NCBI GenBank assembly: GCA_050250755.1
Contig: JBFWOB010000002.1
Span: forward strand, 186,001-250,000
DNA from: Ga0077555 sp050250755
Lineage (GTDB): Bacteria > Pseudomonadota > Alphaproteobacteria > Rhizobiales > Hyphomicrobiaceae
DNA length: 64,000 nucleotides
Direction: 5' to 3'
The position numbers and the translations under genes were made by a program. The notes below the pieces were generated by a model. That model had not been told where the DNA came from. It did no database searches and was given only the letters and a program-made list of their open reading frames with translations. Each line of letters starts with the position of its first letter. Positions within the stretch are counted from its first letter, which is position 1. Shown here piece after piece: positions 35,546 through 43,903 of the stretch.

Positions 35546-36145
35546 ATGCCTATGTACCACGCCGGCAACCGCGAACTTCAGGATCAATTCGGCTCGAGAC
35601 GTCTGGCTGACCGCCTCGTCGAGCGACTTTGGCACGACCGGTTCAAAGACGAAGACAAATCGTTCATCGAAAGTGTCGGTTTCTTCTTTTTGGCGACTGC
35701 CGATGCGGAAGGACATCCGGATTGCTCGTTCAAGGGCGGTCCCCCAGGCTTCGTGAAAGTGTTGGCACCGGATATGCTCGCGTTTCCCGACTATGACGGC
35801 AATGGCATGTTCAAGACTTTAGGCAACATCAAACGCAATCCCCAAGTTGGCTTGCTTTTCATAACGATGGGCGAAAAGCCGCGAAGGCTGCGGGTGAATG
35901 GGCGAGCGACCCTCCATTTTGATGATCCACTGATGCAAGATCTGCCAGGGGCTCAAATCCTCATCCGCGTCACCCCCGAGCACATCTTTCCGAATTGCCC
36001 GCGGTATATTCCGAATTTGCAGGATGGCGAGCCATCCCAATACTTGCCCGTTGAAGGGGTTCCCCCGACGGAGCCAACCTGGAAAGGTTTCGACGCATTC
36101 AAGGATGTCGTGCCGCCACGCCATCGTTTGCCTGAAGGCGGCTGA
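35546..36145 (+). CDS. Pyridoxamine 5'-phosphate oxidase-like flavin-binding protein
   Basis: This is a 199-residue split-barrel protein of the PNPOx-like superfamily, which usually binds FMN. It has FIESVGFFFLATADAEGHPDCSFKGG, FPDYDGNGMFKTLGNI, VGLLFITMG and RLRVNGRATL in the family order. Many relatives act on unknown small molecules, so the function is open; true vitamin B6 oxidase is unlikely because the C-terminal PdxH region is missing. ATG at 35546 has GAGGTG about 7 bases upstream. It is convergent with the extensin-like gene. Confidence 0.87.
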   Translation: MPMYHAGNRELQDQFGSRRLADRLVERLWHDRFKDEDKSFIESVGFFFLATADAEGHPDCSFKGGPPGFVKVLAPDMLAFPDYDGNGMFKTLGNIKRNPQVGLLFITMGEKPRRLRVNGRATLHFDDPLMQDLPGAQILIRVTPEHIFPNCPRYIPNLQDGEPSQYLPVEGVPPTEPTWKGFDAFKDVVPPRHRLPEGG

Positions 36146-36185
36146 CAAGCCGATGCGGGCGTCCGAAATTCCGCGATACCGATTT

Positions 36186-36896
36186 TCACCGGCAGGCGCG
36201 CCAGCGGCCTCGGTCGAAATGAAAATGGTTCTGATGCGCCGCGTTATAGGCAGGGCCGATCGCGACCCGAAAATAGCGGCAGCCGCCCGAAAGGATTTCG
36301 CCTAGAAAACGACCGGCCGTGCTGTCCTTCCCCCAATCACCGACCACTGTAACGTGCCGACCGTCGGCGAGACGAAATCCACTCACGTCTACGGCATTGG
36401 CTGACGCGTGCTCACTCGGATGATTGGCGAAGGCCGGACTACCGCGGATATTGCGGCAAGAGTAGCTGCCGAGGTGCTCGACGGCAGTCACTCGACTGCC
36501 GAGCTTCGCTGACGCCGCTGGCTGGACCACGTGCTGCATCCAGAGTGCCAATGCAGCCGCGAGTTCGCAGGTAACCGGCCTGACGGCAAGCCTCGCGTGC
36601 GCCACCTTGCTGATCGCAACCGCGGTTTTCCAGCCGCACCCCGGATGTGGTGTCGCATCGGGCACCGCGCTCGCCTCGATTTCAGGCGCCCTCAAGACAC
36701 GCCCGCACAGGGCCGGATCCTCGCGGAGATCCACAAGCTGACGATCGAGGAGCCAACCACCAGGTTTCGAAAGCTCGAGCGGCCAGAAGTCCGACACATT
36801 AGGAAGCCTGCGTGCGATTTGCCAGCCGACAGCCACTGTGGCGAGCACGAGCGCAAGAAGAGCCAATGCCAGCCCGATTGTGGCCACGCGCGCCAA
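36186..36896 (-). CDS. Extensin-like family protein, membrane-anchored
   Basis: This is a 236-residue protein with an N-terminal membrane helix (residues 5-27, ATIGLALALLALVLATVAVG) and a C-terminal extensin-like domain. Domain marks are CGVR-type cysteines (CGRVL, GCGWKT, TCELAAAL, YSCRN), the HPSEHASANAVDVSGF motif, and the terminal NHFHFD. The HPSEHA...D and HFHFD residues resemble metal-binding peptidase (LAS-type) sites, so it may cut peptidoglycan; this is inference. It follows corC closely, in the place where lnt often lies. Confidence 0.9.
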   Translation of the reverse strand: MARVATIGLALALLALVLATVAVGWQIARRLPNVSDFWPLELSKPGGWLLDRQLVDLREDPALCGRVLRAPEIEASAVPDATPHPGCGWKTAVAISKVAHARLAVRPVTCELAAALALWMQHVVQPAASAKLGSRVTAVEHLGSYSCRNIRGSPAFANHPSEHASANAVDVSGFRLADGRHVTVVGDWGKDSTAGRFLGEILSGGCRYFRVAIGPAYNAAHQNHFHFDRGRWRACR

Positions 36897-36912
36897 GACG
36901 ATCCTCTCGAAT

Positions 36913-38025
36913 TTAGGTGCTCGGGCGGTCTTCTACGGCCGGACCCGCCTTCCTCTCGGCATCGCCTGGATTGTGCTCGCCGGCTGAGCCCCCGTTCACG
37001 CCAGTCTGCTGCGATTCGGCAGGAGGACGGTGGATGCGCAGACGCTTGACGCGTCTCGGGTCGGCTTCCAGCACCTCGAGCCCGATACCGTTCTCGTGCG
37101 AAACGAGTTCGCCCTTCACCGGGACGCGCCCGAGCCGGGCGACCACCAATCCGCCCACCGTGTCGATCTCGCCTTCATCATCCGGATGCAAAAGCTTTAC
37201 GCCCAGATGCTCTTCCAGTTCGGCAACCGGTGTCCGCGCCTGGGCGACGAGACCGTGCCGCGCGTCCTCGGTGATATTGGCCGCTTCCTCGACGTCGTAT
37301 TCATCCTCGATGTCACCCACCACCTGCTCAACCAAGTCCTCGATGGTGACGAGACCATCGGTACCTCCGTACTCATCGACAACAAGCGCGATGTGATTGC
37401 GCGTTCCCTGCATGCGGATCAGCAGATTAACGGCCGGCATCGAGGGCGGTACATTCAGCACGGGGCGCAGCAGACCAGCCGTTCGGATCGGCCGACTGAG
37501 ATTGTCGCCTCCGGCGCTCCCCGAGCACGGTGTCTCTGCGCCTGACGTGGGCTCGCCGCCACCTACCTGATCGCTGTTGCCCTGATCGCCTTCGCTCAGG
37601 TAACGCAGCAGATCCTTGACGTGGACCATGCCCCTCGGGTCGTCGAGGGTCTCGTGATAGACGGGGATTCGTGAAACGCCCGCCTCGTTGAAGAGTCGCA
37701 TCAGTTCGGCGATCGACGCATCTTCCTCGATCGCGATGATATCCGCGCGCGGGACCATGACGTCTTCGACACTAAGTCCCCCCAACCGCAGGAGACGCAG
37801 GAGCATATCCCGCTCGACCGGTGAGAATGTCGTGTCCCCTTCGGCTTCGGTGCGAACCGCTTCCTCGAGCGCCTCGCGCAGTGTCTGCTGTGCTCCTAAT
37901 CCAAGCCGGGCACGAAGCGCGCTGAGCCAACCTGGTCCGCTTGGACTTCGGGTGCCGTCAGCGTTCTGGCCGGAGTGGCCGTTTTCAGACGCGATAGGAG
38001 ATGTCGCATCGTGCGAGTTTGCCAT
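36913..38025 (-). CDS. corC: CorC-type CBS-domain protein (HlyC/CorC family)
   Basis: This is a cytosolic protein of 370 residues with two CBS domains (VPRADIIAIEEDASIAELMRL and IRMQGTRNHIALVVDEYG regions) and a C-terminal CorC/HlyC transporter-associated domain (LVSHENGIGLEVLEADPRRVKRLRIH). It lacks a DUF21 membrane part. An acidic, Gly/Ser-rich insertion of about 40 residues stands between the first and second CBS units. ATG at 38025 is 10 bases after ybeY stops. Proposed roles are in ion efflux and membrane maintenance; in this operon it is conserved with ybeY. Confidence 0.92.
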   Translation of the reverse strand: MANSHDATSPIASENGHSGQNADGTRSPSGPGWLSALRARLGLGAQQTLREALEEAVRTEAEGDTTFSPVERDMLLRLLRLGGLSVEDVMVPRADIIAIEEDASIAELMRLFNEAGVSRIPVYHETLDDPRGMVHVKDLLRYLSEGDQGNSDQVGGGEPTSGAETPCSGSAGGDNLSRPIRTAGLLRPVLNVPPSMPAVNLLIRMQGTRNHIALVVDEYGGTDGLVTIEDLVEQVVGDIEDEYDVEEAANITEDARHGLVAQARTPVAELEEHLGVKLLHPDDEGEIDTVGGLVVARLGRVPVKGELVSHENGIGLEVLEADPRRVKRLRIHRPPAESQQTGVNGGSAGEHNPGDAERKAGPAVEDRPST

Positions 38026-38035
38026 TATCTGCCGC

Positions 38036-38602
38036 TCACTCGTTGCTGCGATAGGGATCGGGGACCCCGAGATCGGCGAGAATGCGCGTCTCGAGGGCCT
38101 CCATGATCTCGGCTTCGCCATCCGCCTCGTGGTCGTGGCCGAGGAGATGCAGCACGCCGTGCACGACGAGATGCTGCACGTGATGGGACCAGGGAATGCC
38201 GAGTTCTCGAGCTTCCATTGCTACCGTCTCGGACGCCAGCACCACGTCACCCAAGGGCCGCAGTTCGTCCAACGCGAGCATGTCCAGCGGAGGGGCTTGC
38301 GCGGGGAACGACAGGACGTTCGTCGGTTTGTCCTTGCCGCGGAACTGCGCGTTCAGGGTGCGAACGTCGGCGTCGGCCGCAAATGCGACACAAGCGGTCG
38401 CCGGACCATCGAGCAAATCTGTCATCTCGGGCGCAGCCCCGAGCACGCGTGCGACGTCGGCGACCAGCGCCTCCATCGTGTCGGCATCAGGCCAATCCCC
38501 GGCCTCGATCACCACCTCGAGAGACAAGCGTCGAGGAGGAGGCTCACTTTCGTGTCCGTCCTCATCCACCGTCGTTGGGCCTATGTCGCCCGGCGTATCC
38601 AT
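38036..38602 (-). CDS. ybeY: Endoribonuclease YbeY
   Basis: This is a zinc-dependent endoribonuclease for 16S rRNA 3' maturation and ribosome quality control. It is 188 residues. The metal site is HGVLHLLGHDH (HxxxHxxGHxH), preceded by LNAQFRGKDKPTNVLSFPA, the conserved substrate groove. An N-terminal extension of about 25 acidic residues precedes the domain. It lies between phoH (20 bases away) and corC (10 bases), as in many proteobacteria. Confidence 0.96.
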   Translation of the reverse strand: MDTPGDIGPTTVDEDGHESEPPPRRLSLEVVIEAGDWPDADTMEALVADVARVLGAAPEMTDLLDGPATACVAFAADADVRTLNAQFRGKDKPTNVLSFPAQAPPLDMLALDELRPLGDVVLASETVAMEARELGIPWSHHVQHLVVHGVLHLLGHDHEADGEAEIMEALETRILADLGVPDPYRSNE

Positions 38603-38622
38603 CGTATCTATGATAATGACTT

Positions 38623-39639
38623 TTACTCGATCTTCTGGTCTGTCCGCTCGACGCGGTCGTAAGCTTCGACAATCCGAGCAACGAGATCGCGGCGCACGAC
38701 GTCGGCGGACGTGAAGCGAATGGTCTCGATGCCTTTCACGTCCTTCAACAGGCGAACGGCCTGTCCGAGGCCCGATTCCTGGCCTGGCGGCAGGTCGATC
38801 TGACTCGGATCTCCCGTAATCGCCATCTTAGAGCCTTCGCCGATCCGCGTCAGAAACATCTTCATCTGCATACTGGACGTATTCTGCGCCTCATCGAGAA
38901 TGACAAAGGCATGCGATAGCGTACGACCACGCATGAACGCCAAAGGAGCTACCTCGATAATGCCCGAGGCGAGATCCTTCTCAACCTTCTCGGGGGGCAG
39001 CACATCCTTAAGGGCATCGTAAAGCGGACGAAGATAGGGATCCACCTTCTCCTTCATATCGCCGGGGAGAAAGCCGAGCCGCTCGCCGGCTTCGACCGCC
39101 GGACGCGACAGAATGATGCGTTCGACGAGACCCCGCTCGAGACAGGCCGCCGCAAAGGCCACCGCCAGGTAGGTCTTGCCCGTGCCGGCCGGACCTATGC
39201 CAAAGACGAGATCGTAGCGCTCCAAAGCGCGCAAATACGCGCTCTGCATGGGCGTGCGCGCTGTCACGATGCGGCGACGCGTGCGGATCTGGGACATGCC
39301 CTCGGACTTCGGCGATCCCGATCGGGCGTGTCGAATGAGGCCGTCGATATCGCCCGTGCCGATGGCCTCGCCTTTCGCGACGCGATCGTAAAGAGACGAC
39401 AACACCTCGCGCGCCGTCTCCGCACCCGCTTTCGGCCCGGTCAACGTAATCACATTACCCTTGGCGTGAGCGGTCACGCCGAGCTGGCTCTCGATGCGAG
39501 CAAGGTGCGAATCGTACTCACCCAGCAGCCGCGGCAGCAGGCGGTTGTCTTCGAATGTCACGACGACGCTGTGCTGGTCGTCGTTGGCCTTAGGCGGCCT
39601 GGACGCCCCCGATAGGAACGGTCCGCGAGCCTCTGTCAA
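38623..39639 (-). CDS. phoH: PhoH-family ATPase
   Basis: This is a cytosolic ATPase related to PhoH and likely linked to RNA metabolism with YbeY. Parts: an N-terminal KH-like segment (VVTFEDNRLLPRLLGEYDSHL...), then the PhoH domain with Walker A GIGPAGTGKTYLAVAFA and Walker B AFVILDEAQN, then MAITGDPSQIDLP. I place the start at TTG 39639 (338 residues), because GAGGAG lies 7 bases upstream. A TTG at 39693 is also in frame but has no ribosome site that I see. It belongs to the miaB-phoH-ybeY-corC block. Confidence 0.93.
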   Translation of the reverse strand: MTEARGPFLSGASRPPKANDDQHSVVVTFEDNRLLPRLLGEYDSHLARIESQLGVTAHAKGNVITLTGPKAGAETAREVLSSLYDRVAKGEAIGTGDIDGLIRHARSGSPKSEGMSQIRTRRRIVTARTPMQSAYLRALERYDLVFGIGPAGTGKTYLAVAFAAACLERGLVERIILSRPAVEAGERLGFLPGDMKEKVDPYLRPLYDALKDVLPPEKVEKDLASGIIEVAPLAFMRGRTLSHAFVILDEAQNTSSMQMKMFLTRIGEGSKMAITGDPSQIDLPPGQESGLGQAVRLLKDVKGIETIRFTSADVVRRDLVARIVEAYDRVERTDQKIE

Positions 39640-39736
39640 TCGTGCTCTCCTCAGCAGTGCGTACGAGGACGGGGCGAAGCTATCACCGATCAAGCCCTCG
39701 CGCGCGACAGATTTTTAAGGGAGGCATCGCTCAAAG

Positions 39737-41164
39737 CTACTGATTTTTTATGACGCCGGCGAGGCTATTCGGGCCAACCGAGACGATCATCGTCGGCGCA
39801 ATACGGCCGAGCCATACGTCACTCGCTTCGGCATGCACGGGTTGCAGGTACGGTGATCGGCCGACGAGTTGGCCCGGCTTGCGCCCCGAACGCTCAAAAA
39901 GAACCGGAACGACTTGCCCCACGAGATCGGTTGCGAAGGATGCTTGCTGTTCATCGAGCAGGGCTTGCAATCGCTGCAATCGCTCCGCCTTCACAGGCTC
40001 GGACACCTGCCCGTCCATAGTCGCGGCGGGTGTGCCAGGGCGGGGGCTGTACTTGAACGAATAGGCCTGGGCGAAACGGACCTCGCGCACGATGCCGAGC
40101 GTCGCCTCGAACTCTCCATCGGTTTCGCCGGGGAAGCCGACGATAATGTCGGTCGAGAGGGCGAGATCGGGCCGCGCCGCTCGCAAACGCCGCACGAGGG
40201 CAAGATATTCCGCGCCCGTGTGCTTGCGGTTCATGGCGGCCAGGATGCGGTCGGCACCCGCCTGGAACGGCAGATGCAGGTACGGCATCAACTTGGCTTC
40301 GCTCGCATGCGCGTTGATCAGATCATCCGTCATGTCGCGCGGATGAGAGGTGACATAGCGCAACCTCTCCAAGCCATCGATCTCGGCAAGGTGGTGAATA
40401 AGCTGGGCGAGCGACCAAGCGTCACCATCGGGGCCTTCACCGTGATAGGCGTTGACGTTCTGGCCAAGAAGCGTGATCTCGCGAACGCCCTGACGAACGA
40501 GTTGCCGCGCCTCGTCCTCCAGTCGGGCCACGGGCCGCGAAACCTCCGCGCCGCGCGTATAGGGAACAACGCAGAACGTGCAAAATTTGTCGCACCCTTC
40601 CTGCACCGTAAGGAAAGCCGTTGGCTGGCGCCGGATCTTGGGTGTACGCGCCGGCAGATGATCGAACTTGTCTTCTTCCGGGAACTCGGTCTCAACAATG
40701 CCGCGTTCCCCCGAGCGCACGCGCGAGATCAGGCCGGGGAGACGATGATAGCTCTGGGGGCCGATCACGAGATCCACGACGGGCGCGCGACGCACGATCT
40801 CGGCGCCTTCCGCCTGTGCGACACAGCCCGCTACCGCAATCATGGTCTCGCGTCCCTCGCGCGCGCGACGCACCTTGATTGCCCTGATACGGCCCAGCTC
40901 CGAATAGACCTTCTCGGCAGCTTTCTCGCGAATATGGCACGTGTTGAGAATGACGAGATCGGCGTCATCGGGCGAGTCGGAGGCAACATAGCCTTCCACG
41001 CCGAGTGCCTCACTCATCCGCTCGCTGTCGTAGACGTTCATCTGACAGCCAAACGTCTTGACGTGAACCCGACGCAACCCGAGAGGCACACCCTCTCCGC
41101 GCCGCGCCAGACGCACGGACGGTTCATCGTCCTGCATCTCCAGAGTGTCGCCGTCATTGCTCAT
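39737..41164 (-). CDS. miaB: tRNA-2-methylthio-N6-dimethylallyladenosine synthase
   Basis: This is a radical-SAM methylthiotransferase that modifies A37 of tRNAs, 475 residues. The N-terminal UPF0004 domain has cysteines in KTFGCQMN, LNTCHIREKA and AGCVAQ for the auxiliary cluster. The radical-SAM motif is CDKFCTFC. A C-terminal TRAM domain follows. ATG at 41164 is supported by the domain start; the frame is open to 41272. It heads the operon, with about 97 bases before the phoH start. Confidence 0.96.
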   Translation of the reverse strand: MSNDGDTLEMQDDEPSVRLARRGEGVPLGLRRVHVKTFGCQMNVYDSERMSEALGVEGYVASDSPDDADLVILNTCHIREKAAEKVYSELGRIRAIKVRRAREGRETMIAVAGCVAQAEGAEIVRRAPVVDLVIGPQSYHRLPGLISRVRSGERGIVETEFPEEDKFDHLPARTPKIRRQPTAFLTVQEGCDKFCTFCVVPYTRGAEVSRPVARLEDEARQLVRQGVREITLLGQNVNAYHGEGPDGDAWSLAQLIHHLAEIDGLERLRYVTSHPRDMTDDLINAHASEAKLMPYLHLPFQAGADRILAAMNRKHTGAEYLALVRRLRAARPDLALSTDIIVGFPGETDGEFEATLGIVREVRFAQAYSFKYSPRPGTPAATMDGQVSEPVKAERLQRLQALLDEQQASFATDLVGQVVPVLFERSGRKPGQLVGRSPYLQPVHAEASDVWLGRIAPTMIVSVGPNSLAGVIKNQ

Positions 41165-41246
41165 CGGTCCACCCACTCCTGATGGCGACGCCACAAATAT
41201 AACGCGCACCTTTAGGATTTCGCGCTCAAGCGCTTCGTGAAGTCTA

Positions 41247-41280
41247 CGTGACACAATGGTGCAGCGCAACACGTGTCACG
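41247..41280. repeat. Inverted repeat upstream of miaB
   Basis: CGTGACAC (41247-41254) and GTGTCACG (41273-41280) form a perfect 8-bp inverted repeat with an 18-base spacer, in the 183-base gap between the HupE-like gene and miaB. There is no T-run, so it is more likely an operator or structural element than an intrinsic terminator. Confidence 0.45.
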
Positions 41281-41347
41281 CCCTCGGATCATGTAACATG
41301 AATGGCGGGTGTGGATTACGGCATCAATCAGCAGTTCGCCGGCACCT

Positions 41348-41980
41348 TCAGCGGAGAGAAATTGCAAGCCCCATCAATGCTATGGCCAGGATCCACGCTC
41401 CGAGGATCTGCCCAGCCACACGAACGGGACGAAGGCGATCGAAGGCAATCCGCGGAACAGCGATCAGGAGGATCACCAAGAGAATTGCCGAGACGACTGC
41501 AGCCGCAACTTCGAGGCGGCCGATGAGTCCTGCACGCTCCGGTGGAATTGCAATACCGATAGCAATGGCGACGAGCAGCCCCAGCCCGACGACACCTGCT
41601 GCGGGCAGCCTCCACCCCGTTGCCGCCAGCGCCCCGAGAATGAAGGCGAGGCCAAGTGGCACGCGCCAAAGACCCGGAAGCAGCACGGCCGATGATTGTA
41701 GAGCCACCCCAACCATGGCGCCGATCACAATTGCGGCACCTCCAGAGATCATTGGAGGTACACGCCCTGCCACCCCCGCGACGACGGCCAATCCAGCCAT
41801 GAGGAGCGCCGTCTCGACGGCGACAAACGGGTGCAGCAGCAGTGATGGAAAGCCCGTCACGCCCGGTATGATTTCATGCGCCTCGGCTGGCGCCACAACC
41901 GTTATTGCCGAAATCAGGAGAAGAGCTGGTGACAGCGGGCCGGAGGCCCAGCGCTCCATGTTCCCAAAGCATCCGCGCAT
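41348..41980 (-). CDS. HupE/UreJ-like membrane protein
   Basis: This is an inner-membrane protein of about 210 residues with an N-terminal signal-like helix and roughly six further helices. It looks like the HupE/UreJ family of nickel or cobalt permeases: a His after the signal (PAEAHEIIPGVTGFPSLLLHPFV) in the place of the family's H...HP motif. The usual HPxxGxDH is altered, with HPFVAVE seen here, so metal transport is doubtful. No hydrogenase or urease genes are near. It begins 5 bases after folP stops. ATG at 41959 is another possible start. Confidence 0.65.
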   Translation of the reverse strand: MRGCFGNMERWASGPLSPALLLISAITVVAPAEAHEIIPGVTGFPSLLLHPFVAVETALLMAGLAVVAGVAGRVPPMISGGAAIVIGAMVGVALQSSAVLLPGLWRVPLGLAFILGALAATGWRLPAAGVVGLGLLVAIAIGIAIPPERAGLIGRLEVAAAVVSAILLVILLIAVPRIAFDRLRPVRVAGQILGAWILAIALMGLAISLR

Positions 41981-41985
41981 GCGGT

Positions 41986-43089
41986 TCAGGTGCCTATCGC
42001 CGGCGCTTCTCCGCGGAACGCAGCCTCCCACACGGTCAGCGCCTGTCGCGTAGCGGCCACATCGTGCACGCGCAGGATGCTTGCGCCCTGCATGACTCCG
42101 GAAAGCGCTGCCGCAATAGAGCCCGGCACACGTTCGGCCGGATCGACCGTCCCTGTCAGCCTTCCGATCGAACTTTTGCGCGACGCTCCGAGCATGAGGG
42201 GCGTGCCAAGCCCATGCAGGATTGAGAGGCCGGCCAGAAGTTGGAGATTGTGATCTAGCGTTTTCCCGAAGCCGATCCCCGGATCAACGACGATTTGGTC
42301 GCGTGTGATGCCGGCGCGCAGGCAGACCTCGACGCGAGCGGCAAGCGCATCGAAGACATCGAGCAGCACGTCATCGTAACGTGGATCCTTCTGCATCGAT
42401 TTCGGGTCACCTCGCGAATGCATCAACACGACCGGCAGCCGCGCCTCCGCGACGGTCTCGACGCTTTCCGGATCGAACGCAAGGGCCGAGACGTCATTGA
42501 TCAGATGCGCGCCCGCCGCCGCCGCCCGTCGCATCACCTCGGCCTTCCGCGTGTCGACGGATAGGCGTGCGGAGACCTTACCGACCAGTCCCTCGATCAC
42601 CGGAATGACGCGGCGTAACTCTTCCTCCAAGGGCACCGGATCGGAGCCAGGACGCGTCGACTCGCCTCCAATGTCGAGAAAGTCCGCGCCCTCACTTACC
42701 AATCGTTCGGCAAACGCTATAGCCTCTTTCGGCCCGGCGAAGTTCCCGCCGTCCGAGAAACTGTCTGGTGTCACGTTGACGATGCCCATGATGCGGGGGC
42801 GATCGAGTGACACGCCGGCAACATGTGTACGAGGCGCCGCAAAGCCGGCAAGCGAGATGCGCAACTGTTCAGCGCGCTGGCCACCACGGGCGATCTCGTC
42901 GCGAGCCTCGAGTGGGCTGATGATGCAACGATCAACCTTCGAATCGGCATGACGTTCGATCACTTCCAGCGCAGCAAAGGCGACCTCGTCGCCATTGCCG
43001 ATCCGAACGATCTTGTCGGGTGTCGTGGTGATACGCTGCGGTGGATGGCTGATCCGTCCAATGGGGCGAAGGTAGCAATGGGCGATCAT
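41986..43089 (-). CDS. folP: Dihydropteroate synthase
   Basis: This enzyme condenses p-aminobenzoate with the dihydropterin diphosphate in folate synthesis; it is the sulfonamide target. It is 367 residues. The catalytic barrel starts with IMGIVNVTPDSFSDGG, then DIGGESTRPGSDPV, INDVSAL, DPGIGFGKT and GASRKSSIG. About 95 residues precede the barrel, an N-terminal extension absent from the E. coli enzyme, which is about 282 residues. The extension has no motif I recognise. The gene is followed directly by the HupE-like gene. Confidence 0.95.
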   Translation of the reverse strand: MIAHCYLRPIGRISHPPQRITTTPDKIVRIGNGDEVAFAALEVIERHADSKVDRCIISPLEARDEIARGGQRAEQLRISLAGFAAPRTHVAGVSLDRPRIMGIVNVTPDSFSDGGNFAGPKEAIAFAERLVSEGADFLDIGGESTRPGSDPVPLEEELRRVIPVIEGLVGKVSARLSVDTRKAEVMRRAAAAGAHLINDVSALAFDPESVETVAEARLPVVLMHSRGDPKSMQKDPRYDDVLLDVFDALAARVEVCLRAGITRDQIVVDPGIGFGKTLDHNLQLLAGLSILHGLGTPLMLGASRKSSIGRLTGTVDPAERVPGSIAAALSGVMQGASILRVHDVAATRQALTVWEAAFRGEAPAIGT

Positions 43090-43214
43090 GGCAACCTCGA
43101 CAGCGCAACCTTGGGAAGGGCGAGACCTCGATCAGAATCAGGATGCGCAGCCCTATTGCGCGGTGCCCGCGCTAAAGCGAAATGCCAGCGCACATGCGCC
43201 AGCATCTCATCTTT

Positions 43215-43400
43215 TCAACGACGGATGATCTCAGCCGATGGCCCCAGCCGAGCGTCGCTGCCGCGGCTGTTTCCAAGCCATGCCACGCCGATCAGAACCA
43301 CCGCCGTAACCGTCAGCGCAACCGCAAACATGATATCACGAGCGCCGCGCTGAGCGCGACGTCGCCAACTGCCTGAATCGAATTCGTGCCACGAAGACAT
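43215..43400 (-). CDS. Small single-helix membrane protein, unknown
   Basis: This is a possible 61-residue protein with a charged N-terminus (MSSWHEFDSGSWRRRAQRGA), one membrane helix (IMFAVALTVTAVVLIGVAWL) and a short polar tail. No ribosome site is clear before ATG 43400; a GTG at 43466 would extend it. It has the plain amphipathic layout of a small membrane protein but I do not recognise a family. It lies 125 bases upstream of folP on the same strand. Confidence 0.4.
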   Translation of the reverse strand: MSSWHEFDSGSWRRRAQRGARDIMFAVALTVTAVVLIGVAWLGNSRGSDARLGPSAEIIRR

Positions 43401-43504
43401 GCTGGAATTAAGCGTCACCAACTCGTCTCCCGACAGAGCGCCGTTGGCCGCGCGACAGAAGAACACATGATGCTTCAGTGCATCTGAATCGCGCCCGAAC
43501 TAGG

Positions 43505-43684
43505 TCACAGACCGCGCACAATGCAGCCCACGACCAGGATCAGATAGGCGACGAAGACCAGCCCGAACTCACGTCCCGTAACGAACGGAATGCTGGCGCT
43601 GGAGGCAAACTTCGAGAGCGCCGCAATGACGGCAAGAACCATCGAAGACGTGAATGATAAAATGCCAGGTGCCTTGAGACCCAT
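43505..43684 (-). CDS. Small two-helix membrane protein
   Basis: This is a 59-residue protein with two membrane helices (ILSFTSSMVLAVIAALSKF and FGLVFVAYLILVVGCIV) joined by a short loop, ending in RGL. GAGGAG lies about 10 bases before ATG 43684, which supports this start over the longer open frame to 43831. It resembles short hypothetical proteins I recall from other Hyphomicrobiales, but no function is known. Confidence 0.6.
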   Translation of the reverse strand: MGLKAPGILSFTSSMVLAVIAALSKFASSASIPFVTGREFGLVFVAYLILVVGCIVRGL

Positions 43685-43903
43685 CCGCGTCGTGCTCCTC
43701 TTTCCCCGCGGGCTTGCCGCTGCCAGCTTTCCCGCGTCCCACCCGAATGCGCGGCCGTCGAGATCGGCAAGGCTCGGCGATGCGACTCGCTCGAAAGCGC
43801 GCGTCTCGACTAGCAAGATTGGCTTGCGCACGTAAAGCGCTGTGAAAAACGGCTAACAGGCGTTTGCGCCCACGAGACGAGCGCACGATAGCGCCTCGGG
43901 AAA

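Noticed and set aside
39869..41182. Plus-strand open frame of 437 codons opposite miaB
   Set aside because: miaB carries the full radical-SAM and TRAM motifs on the other strand; this frame has none.
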